Assembly: GCA_031269205.1 (NCBI GenBank)
Contig: JAISZM010000069.1
Location: forward strand, 1-32,332
Reading direction: 5' to 3'
Length of the DNA stretch: 32,332 nt
Origin: Eubacteriales Family XIII. Incertae Sedis bacterium
GTDB lineage: Bacteria; Bacillota; Clostridia; Peptostreptococcales; Anaerovoracaceae
Part shown: positions 26,084-32,332 of the stretch, one piece after another
Layout: every line of letters begins with the position of its first letter
How positions within the stretch are numbered: position 1 is the stretch's first letter
Position numbers and translations under genes: made by a program
The notes under the pieces: model-generated
Told to the model about the DNA's origin: nothing
Database searches by the model: none
Seen by the model: only the letters and a program-made list of their open reading frames with translations

Positions 26084-27466
26084 ATGAGCAAAATTTTCGT
26101 ACCCAGATTCTGCACCTTGAGCGAAGTTCAGAGCGAATACAAGAACAAGCTGAAGACTGCGGACGATGCGGTTCAAATCGTCAAGACCGGAGATCGCGTC
26201 CACTACGGGCTGTTCTGCGGGATTATTCAGGATCTCGACAAGGCGCTCGCGAAGCGTGTCGATGAGTTGGAGGACGTTACGGTATACGATTCCATCTGGG
26301 CCTACAGCGAACCTCCGGCCATCGTTCAGGCGGATCCGGAGTCGAAGCATTTCAAGTATATCAGCACCCATATGAGCGGCCTGGATCGTTCGATGAACAA
26401 GCAAGGGGCTTGCTGGTTCTTCCCCGTGCAGTTCCGCGAGAACACGAAGCTCTGGGCGGAGAACGTGGAGAAGATAGATGTCGCGATGATGCAGGTCGGC
26501 CCGATGGACAAGAACGGGTATTTCAATATCGGCCCGCAGGTCGCGGAGGCTTGGGGCGTCATGGGGCGGGCGGACAAGATCATCGTCGAGGTGAACGAAA
26601 AACAGCCCCAGACGCACGGCATCCAGACGACGCTGCATATCTCTCAGATCGATATCATCACGGAGAGTTCGAACAACGAATTGCCGCAGCTCATCGCCAA
26701 AGACGCCACCGAAACGGAAAAGAAGATAGCCGCGCACATCGTGGAACGCATCGAGAGCGGTACGGCGCTGCAGCTCGGGATTGGCGGTATGCCGAACTAT
26801 GTCGGAAGCATGATCAAGGATTCCGACATCAACGACCTGAGTGTGCACACCGAGATGTTCGTGGACGCCTACGTCGAATTGTTCAAGGCCGGCAAGATCA
26901 CCGGCAACAAGAATACGCACAAAGGCAAGATGGTATTCACCTTCGCGATGGGTTCAAAACAGGTATACGACTTCATCGACGATAACCCCATCATCTGCTG
27001 TGGCCCCGTGGACTACGTGAACGCGCTCGAGGTCATCGCGGCGAACGACAAGGTCGTTTCGATCAACAGTTGTCTGCAGGTGGATCTCTTCGGGCAGGTC
27101 AACTCGGAATCGGCGGGCATCCAGCATATCGGCGGTACGGGCGGACAGCTTGATTACGTCATGGGCGCCTTCAAATCCCGTGGCGGCAAGAGCTTTCTCT
27201 GTACGCCGTCGGTTCGCAAGAACAAAGACGGCTCGCTCGTCTCACTGATAACGCCGCGTCTGCCGGAAGGTTCTATCGTATCCACCCCGAGGAGCGCCAC
27301 GCACTACGTGGTGACGGAGTTCGGTGCGGTCAACCTGAAGGGCAAGACGACCTACGAGAGAGCTGAGTTGCTCATCTCCATCGCGCATCCCGATTTCAGG
27401 GAGCAGCTTGAGGAGGAGGCGTTCAACATGGGTCTCACGCGCAAGAGCAGCAAGGTTCTGGTTTAA
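26084..27466 (+). CDS. Acetyl-CoA hydrolase/CoA-transferase family (4-hydroxybutyrate or acyl-CoA:acetate CoA-transferase type)
   Basis: 'LQLGIGGMPNYVGSMI', 'VHTEMFVDAYVELF', 'NSESAGIQHIGGTGGQLDYVMGAF', 'ITPRLPEGSIVSTPRSATHYVVTEFGAVNLKGKTTYERAELLISIAHPDFREQL'. Confidence 0.93.
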   Translation: MSKIFVPRFCTLSEVQSEYKNKLKTADDAVQIVKTGDRVHYGLFCGIIQDLDKALAKRVDELEDVTVYDSIWAYSEPPAIVQADPESKHFKYISTHMSGLDRSMNKQGACWFFPVQFRENTKLWAENVEKIDVAMMQVGPMDKNGYFNIGPQVAEAWGVMGRADKIIVEVNEKQPQTHGIQTTLHISQIDIITESSNNELPQLIAKDATETEKKIAAHIVERIESGTALQLGIGGMPNYVGSMIKDSDINDLSVHTEMFVDAYVELFKAGKITGNKNTHKGKMVFTFAMGSKQVYDFIDDNPIICCGPVDYVNALEVIAANDKVVSINSCLQVDLFGQVNSESAGIQHIGGTGGQLDYVMGAFKSRGGKSFLCTPSVRKNKDGSLVSLITPRLPEGSIVSTPRSATHYVVTEFGAVNLKGKTTYERAELLISIAHPDFREQLEEEAFNMGLTRKSSKVLV

Positions 27467-27552
27467 GGACAGTTGATAAAAATTAAGTATAGTTTGGTTA
27501 AGTATAATTTTAGTTAGTGAAAGAAGAATATTGCTTTAAGGAGGAATGAGTT

Positions 27553-28836
27553 ATGAAATTTGCAGATTACAAACCGTATTTGAGCCCGGCTCTCGCCAAG
27601 ACGACGGATCTCGTCATGGACAGCGCCAAAGGTTTCTATATCACCGATCTGAACGGGGATAAGTATATAGACCTCGTCCAAGGGATCGCGGTCAACGCGC
27701 TGGGACACTGCCACCCGAATATCGTCAAGGCGATTCAGGATCAGGCGGCGAAGCTCATCGACGCGTCGTTCAACCTCGTGAGCTACCCGACGACGCTGGA
27801 GTTGGCGAAGCGCATCTCGGAACTCGCCCCTGGAGACCTGAGCACGGTGTTCTTTTCAAACGGCGGTTCAGAGGCAAACGACGGCGCCATCAAGTTGGCG
27901 AAGGCCGTGACGGGAAGACCTTGCATCATCGCTTACCGCGGTTCGTTCCACGGTCGGAGCATCGGCGCCACGAGCATCACCGGCTCGAACTCCAAGTACA
28001 GGAAGCATTATGAGCCTCTGATGGGCGGCGTGTATTTTGCCCCCTATCCGAATCCCTACCGTTGGGGTACGAGCGGAGAGGCCGCGTCGGAGGAAGTGAC
28101 GACGAGGGAAGCGCTCAACGAACTCCAGATCATGTTCGATCAGCTCGTCTATCCCGAAGATGTCGCCGCCATCATCATAGAGCCGGTCCTCGGCGAGGGT
28201 GGCTATGTGGTACCGCCGAAAGCGTATCTGGAAGCGCTGCGCGGCATCTGCGACAAGTACGGCATCCTGTTGATCTTCGACGAGATTCAGTCCGGCTACG
28301 GCAGGACGGGCAAGATGTTCGCGAGCGAGCACTTCGGCGTTGTGCCGGATGTCATGACGCTCGGTAAGGCGATCGCCGGCGGTCTGCCCATGTCCGCCAT
28401 CGTCTCGACGGAGGAGATCATGAGCAAATGGCTTCCGGGTATGCACGGGACCACGTTCGGCGGTCACCCTGTCTGCGCCGCTGCCGCGCTCGCCGTACTC
28501 GACACGTTCAAGGAGGAAAATATCCTTGAGAATTGCACGAAGGTGGGCGAGTACCTGAAGTCGCGTCTCTTCGAACTCAAGGAGAAATATCCGGTTATCG
28601 GCGATGTCAGAGGTCTGGGACTCATGTTGGCTATGGAGTTCATCAATCCCGAAGACCGCTCGCCCAACGCCGAAGCTTTCAACAAGGTTCGGCAGTATTG
28701 CCTCGACAACAAGATGTTGATTCTCGGCTGCGGGGTCTATGGCAACGGTTTCCGCATCGCCACGCCGCTGAACGTTACCAAGGACGAGGTGGATCAGGTG
28801 CTTTCGATCGTAGACAAGGCTCTGGCGGCGCTGTAA
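27553..28836 (+). CDS. Class III PLP aminotransferase (4-aminobutyrate aminotransferase-like)
   Basis: '[18 protein letters not shown]', '[18 protein letters not shown]', '[51 protein letters not shown]', '[20 protein letters not shown]'. Confidence 0.94.
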   Translation: MKFADYKPYLSPALAKTTDLVMDSAKGFYITDLNGDKYIDLVQGIAVNALGHCHPNIVKAIQDQAAKLIDASFNLVSYPTTLELAKRISELAPGDLSTVFFSNGGSEANDGAIKLAKAVTGRPCIIAYRGSFHGRSIGATSITGSNSKYRKHYEPLMGGVYFAPYPNPYRWGTSGEAASEEVTTREALNELQIMFDQLVYPEDVAAIIIEPVLGEGGYVVPPKAYLEALRGICDKYGILLIFDEIQSGYGRTGKMFASEHFGVVPDVMTLGKAIAGGLPMSAIVSTEEIMSKWLPGMHGTTFGGHPVCAAAALAVLDTFKEENILENCTKVGEYLKSRLFELKEKYPVIGDVRGLGLMLAMEFINPEDRSPNAEAFNKVRQYCLDNKMLILGCGVYGNGFRIATPLNVTKDEVDQVLSIVDKALAAL

Positions 28837-28884
28837 GCTGACCGGACGACGTAGTATTGTCTTGGCTGAAAGATGGAGGTTGTT

Positions 28885-30045
28885 ATGAAAAATTTTATTT
28901 TCAAAATGCCGACGCGAGTACACTTTGGCAGCGGCATAGTGAGCAATTTGAGCGAGTTGGTGAAAGAATACGGCGGTACCAAGGTATTCATCATCAGCGA
29001 TCCCGTTATCGCGTCCACTCCGATAATGGACGCGGTCAAGGCCGGGCTTGGCGATATCCCGTATATCGTGTACAGCGATACCAAGCCTGATCCGACCATC
29101 GAAATGGTCGACGAGGGCACGGCCGCGCTGAAGGCCACCGACTGCGACCTGGTGGTTTCCGTCGGCGGTGGCAGCCCTATCGATCTGGCAAAGGGCATCA
29201 CGATTCTTCAGACGAACGAAGGCTCCGCAAGAGACTATATGTTTGGAGGTTCCAAGACCGTCACGAACAAATCCGTCCCGCATATCGCCATTCCGACGAC
29301 AGCGGGGACGGGCAGCGAGGTCACGGGCGCTACGGTCATCACGGACGTGCAGAACAATATCAAGCTTTCCATCACGCATGACTACGTGATACCCACCGTC
29401 GCCTTGGTGGATCCGCAGCTGCATCTCGGTATGCCGACGCTTATCACGGCTTCGACGGGGTTGGACGCGTTGACTCACGCCATAGAGTCATACGTTTCGC
29501 TCAACGCGAGTCCGGTCAGCGACGCGATGGGATTGCAGGCGATACGTCTCATCGGCGCGAATCTGAGAACAGCCGTCGCGGATGGCTCGAATATCGAAGC
29601 GCGTTCATCCATGGCTGTCGCGAGCACGATCGCGAGCGTGGCGTTTATGAACGGCGGTTTGGGCGTCATTCACGGCATCGCTCAGTCGATGGGAGGGCTT
29701 CACCACACGCCGCACGGCATCGCGAACGGACTGTTGCTTCCTTACGCCATGCACCGAAATTACATCGGCAATCTGAAAAAATTCCGTGAGATTGCCATTG
29801 CGTTGGGCGAGGACGTGTCCGGGCTTTCCGAGCGCGAAGGCGCCTACCGGGCGGTGGAGGCGGTGTTCGATCTGCAGTCTGATGTACGCGTACCGAATAC
29901 GTTACCCGATGTGGAGGTTTTCGAAAAGGATTTCGGACCGATCATCGAAGGGACGATGGCGTACCGTATGCTTGCGATCAATCCGGTCAAACTCACCGAC
30001 AAGGACGTGCGAGGGATATTGGATCACGCGTCGGCGGGCAGATAG
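28885..30045 (+). CDS. Iron-containing (group III) alcohol dehydrogenase (possibly 4-hydroxybutyrate dehydrogenase-like)
   Basis: 'VSVGGGSPIDLAKGI', 'IPTTAGTGSEVTGATVITD', 'DALTHAIESYVS', 'GVIHGIAQSMGGLHHTPHGIANGLLLPYAM'. Start ATG 28885 (28873 also possible). Confidence 0.92.
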   Translation: MKNFIFKMPTRVHFGSGIVSNLSELVKEYGGTKVFIISDPVIASTPIMDAVKAGLGDIPYIVYSDTKPDPTIEMVDEGTAALKATDCDLVVSVGGGSPIDLAKGITILQTNEGSARDYMFGGSKTVTNKSVPHIAIPTTAGTGSEVTGATVITDVQNNIKLSITHDYVIPTVALVDPQLHLGMPTLITASTGLDALTHAIESYVSLNASPVSDAMGLQAIRLIGANLRTAVADGSNIEARSSMAVASTIASVAFMNGGLGVIHGIAQSMGGLHHTPHGIANGLLLPYAMHRNYIGNLKKFREIAIALGEDVSGLSEREGAYRAVEAVFDLQSDVRVPNTLPDVEVFEKDFGPIIEGTMAYRMLAINPVKLTDKDVRGILDHASAGR

Positions 30046-30080
30046 ATATAACGACGTATTGATAATAGGAGGAGACAGAC

Positions 30081-31085
30081 ATGAAACACAAGGCAGTATA
30101 TTATAATATCGATGATACGCTCGATTTTGAAAACAGTCTCCTGAGGGAGTGGGGCGTTGACGACATCGAACTCGTTGAAGTCAAGAATGGAGAACTCCGT
30201 GACGATCCCGAGGCGTTCTACGACGCGGTCAAGGACGCGGAGGGCGTCGCCGTGGAGTATTACAACATCACCCGGGACGATATTGCGCGCATGAAGAATA
30301 CGACATGTATCTCGTTGCAGGCCATCGGATACAGCAACGTCGATATCGACGCGGCCACGGAACATGGTATCTGCGTGACGAACGCTCCGGGCTTTTGCAC
30401 GGAGGAAGTCGCCGTCCACACCATAGGGATGATGATCGACTGCGTGCGCAAGATCACTTTTCTCGATAAGAGCATCCGCGCCGGTTCGTGGGATCCGCTT
30501 CTCGGAGGCAAAACTTTCAGGATGTCGGGCAAGACGGTGGGGCTTGTGTTCTTCGGCAGTATCCCCAAATACATGATACCGATACTGAAAGCGTTGGAGA
30601 TGAATGTTCAGGCATATGCGCCGACGAAGACGGTGGAGTTCCTTGCCGACTACGGGTGCGGCAAATGCGACACCCTCGAGGAGTTGCTGAAGACGTCGGA
30701 CTTCATATCCATGCACACGCCGCTGATTCCCGATGTAACCTATCACATGATGGGAGAGGAACAATTCCGCATGATGAAAGACAGCGCGTATTTCATCAAC
30801 ACGGCCCGCGGCGGCGTGGTGGATGAACCCGCTCTCGTGAAGGCGCTCCGCGAGGGTTGGATCAAAGGCGCCGCGGTAGATGTCATCGAGGACGAGGCCA
30901 ACGAGAAGAGCGACCTGTTCGAGATAGACAACTGCATCATCACGCCTCACGCGGCGTTCGTTTCAGAAGATTCTTTCGCTCAGGCGAGGGTAATGGCTCT
31001 GAACAATCTTAAGATGCGGTTACACGACAACGTCATACCGGAGAACTTGGTCAACAAGGCTGTGGCGGAGAAGTTGGGACTTTGA
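30081..31085 (+). CDS. D-isomer-specific 2-hydroxyacid dehydrogenase family protein
   Basis: 'SLQAIGYSNVDIDAATEHGICVTNAPGFCTEEVAVHTIGMM', 'INTARGGVVDEPALVKALREGWIKGAAVDVIEDE', catalytic 'ITPHAAFVSEDS'; RBS aggagg. Confidence 0.9.
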   Translation: MKHKAVYYNIDDTLDFENSLLREWGVDDIELVEVKNGELRDDPEAFYDAVKDAEGVAVEYYNITRDDIARMKNTTCISLQAIGYSNVDIDAATEHGICVTNAPGFCTEEVAVHTIGMMIDCVRKITFLDKSIRAGSWDPLLGGKTFRMSGKTVGLVFFGSIPKYMIPILKALEMNVQAYAPTKTVEFLADYGCGKCDTLEELLKTSDFISMHTPLIPDVTYHMMGEEQFRMMKDSAYFINTARGGVVDEPALVKALREGWIKGAAVDVIEDEANEKSDLFEIDNCIITPHAAFVSEDSFAQARVMALNNLKMRLHDNVIPENLVNKAVAEKLGL

Positions 31086-31097
31086 CGTACTGAAAAG

Positions 31098-31135
31098 GAT
31101 CGGGCCGCAACGTTCGATATCGAAGCGGCCCGGTC
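31098..31135 (+). other. Strong intergenic hairpin (processing, attenuator or terminator candidate)
   Basis: GATCGGGCCGC ... GCGGCCCGGTC with the palindrome TTCGATATCGAA in the loop; no clear T-tract. Confidence 0.55.
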
Positions 31136-31155
31136 GATGTTCTATCGGTCATAAT

Positions 31156-31175
31156 CGGAGAGAATCTGCTCTCCG
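31156..31175 (+). other. Intergenic hairpin CGGAGAG-AATCTG-CTCTCCG
   Basis: Perfect 7-bp stem, 6-nt loop, upstream of the RidA gene. Confidence 0.5.
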
Positions 31176-31206
31176 TAGTGGTGTATATTTGTGGAGGGTA
31201 TTCAAA

Positions 31207-31593
31207 ATGAAACAAACAGCTATTTTCAATCAACAAACGCTCGGAGAGGTTCATGGCCCCTACGTGCAAGGTACGAAGTATCGTGATCTGTTCTTCACGA
31301 CGCAGATAGCTACTCTCGCTAACGGCGACATCATCAGCGCCGATCCCTACGAGCAGACGCTGCAGACGCTGAAGAACGCGGAACTCGCACTCAAAGAAGT
31401 CGGAGGGACCCTGGCGGATGTTCTCACTTGCCGCATCTATCTCACGGACATGAACGACTACGGCGTCGTCAACAAGGCGTACAAAGAACTTATGCCCAGC
31501 GATCCGTTCCCGACGCGCGCCTGTGTACAGGTCGCCGGCATGATCCCTGAAGTTAAAGTCGAGATGGAATTCATCGCCAGCGTTCCCGAGTAA
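31207..31593 (+). CDS. RidA family (reactive intermediate/imine deaminase) protein
   Basis: 'QTLKNAELALKEVGGTLADVLTCRIYLTDMNDYGVVNKAYKELMPSDPFPTRACVQVAGMIPEVKVEMEFIA', canonical RidA signature with catalytic Arg. Confidence 0.93.
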   Translation: MKQTAIFNQQTLGEVHGPYVQGTKYRDLFFTTQIATLANGDIISADPYEQTLQTLKNAELALKEVGGTLADVLTCRIYLTDMNDYGVVNKAYKELMPSDPFPTRACVQVAGMIPEVKVEMEFIASVPE

Positions 31594-31640
31594 CAGCGCT
31601 TGGATCTATCAACTTTGTTACAGAGAAAGGGTGTCAAGTT

Positions 31641-31961
31641 ATGAATATGAGAATTAAGGATCATGTGATTCTCGGTGAAGAGGCGGATGCGCCGATGATT
31701 GAGATCACCTTTGACGGAAAACCCATTAAAGCAAAAGAAGGTGAGCCCATCCTCGCGGCGCTGCTCTCGGAAGGGGTCATCATAAGCCGCTATACGGTGA
31801 ATAAAAAAGAGCCGCGCGGATTGTTTTGCGGCATCGGGCAATGCACAGATTGCGCGATGATCGTCAACGGTCAGGCTAATGTCAGAACCTGCATCACTCC
31901 TGTTGAAAGAGGCATGGTCGTGGAGACGCAGTATGGGATTGGAGGCAAAGACGATGATTGA
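31641..31961 (+). CDS. (2Fe-2S)-binding protein, amino/imino-acid dehydrogenase small subunit-like
   Basis: 'GEPILAALLSEGVIISRYTVNKKEPRGLFCGIGQCTDCAMIVNGQANVRTCITPVERGM' is a [2Fe-2S] motif typical of HcnA/sarcosine-oxidase-alpha-like N-terminal modules. Confidence 0.88.
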   Translation: MNMRIKDHVILGEEADAPMIEITFDGKPIKAKEGEPILAALLSEGVIISRYTVNKKEPRGLFCGIGQCTDCAMIVNGQANVRTCITPVERGMVVETQYGIGGKDDD

Positions 31962-32332
31962 CAAGAATATTGTCGTAATCGGCGCCGGGCCAGCGGGTCT
32001 CGGAGCCGCTATTGAGGCCGCGAAACATGGCGTCAAGGACGTACTCGTCATTGATATCAACATGAAGGCGGGGGGTCAGTTATTTAAGCAGATACACAAA
32101 TTTTTCGGATCGGCGGCCCACCGGGCCGGCGTTCGCGGCATCGCTATCTGTGAGGACATGCTCACGGAAGCCGCCGGGTTGGGGGTCGAAATATGGCTGA
32201 ACAGCACGGCGCTCGGCATCTTTGACGACAAGGTCGTCCAGATCGAGAAAAAGGTGAACAATATTCCGGAGATAGTGAACGTGAAAGCTCAGAAGATCAT
32301 TATCTCGACAGGCGCTTCCGAGAACGCCATCC
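31954..32332 (+). CDS. FAD-dependent oxidoreductase (truncated by window end)
   Basis: 'NIVVIGAGPAGLGAAIEAAKHGVKDVLVIDINMKAGGQLFKQIHKFFG' dinucleotide-binding fold; overlaps the 2Fe-2S gene; open to the end of the window. Confidence 0.9.
   Translation, partial: MIDKNIVVIGAGPAGLGAAIEAAKHGVKDVLVIDINMKAGGQLFKQIHKFFGSAAHRAGVRGIAICEDMLTEAAGLGVEIWLNSTALGIFDDKVVQIEKKVNNIPEIVNVKAQKIIISTGASENAI

Noticed and set aside
27868-29478. 536-aa antisense ORF across the aminotransferase and Fe-ADH genes
   Set aside because: Arg/His/Asp-rich shadow ORF spanning two well-recognised genes and their gap; no family motif.

Overview
The window falls into three parts. (1) About 1-14.2 kb is a methylamine/pyrrolysine island. 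It carries the 3' end of an ADP-ribosylglycohydrolase-like gene, ahcY, an APC permease, a B12-binding corrinoid protein, a MetH-activation-like protein, pylB, pylC, a split pyrrolysyl-tRNA synthetase (pylSc and pylSn), pylD and tRNA-Pyl (CUA anticodon). The ORF track splits two further genes at in-frame UAG codons: mtbB (+ strand, UAG at 10595-10597) and mttB (- strand, UAG at 11496-11498). A divergent MttB-family paralog has no UAG. (2) About 14.2-16.1 kb has two integral membrane proteins and a 225-bp MITE-like element with terminal inverted repeats and a possible 4-bp target duplication. (3) About 16.2-32.3 kb has a sigma-54 enhancer-binding regulator, a YkvI-like transporter, an Asp/Glu racemase-family protein and a long co-directional amino-acid/CoA operon: 2-hydroxyacyl-CoA dehydratase and activase, 3-hydroxyacyl-CoA DH, thiolase, CoA-transferase, class III aminotransferase, Fe-ADH, D-2-hydroxyacid DH, RidA, 2Fe-2S protein and FAD oxidoreductase. 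A near-consensus sigma-54 promoter and matching long dyads (GTTGYG-N4-NGCA half-sites) suggest one regulon. Points most worth checking: the amber codon joining the corrinoid protein to its presumed activator in frame, the three hairpins between pylT and pylSn, the shared dyads, and the unassigned catabolic pathway. All calls come from reading the sequence; no database search was run.
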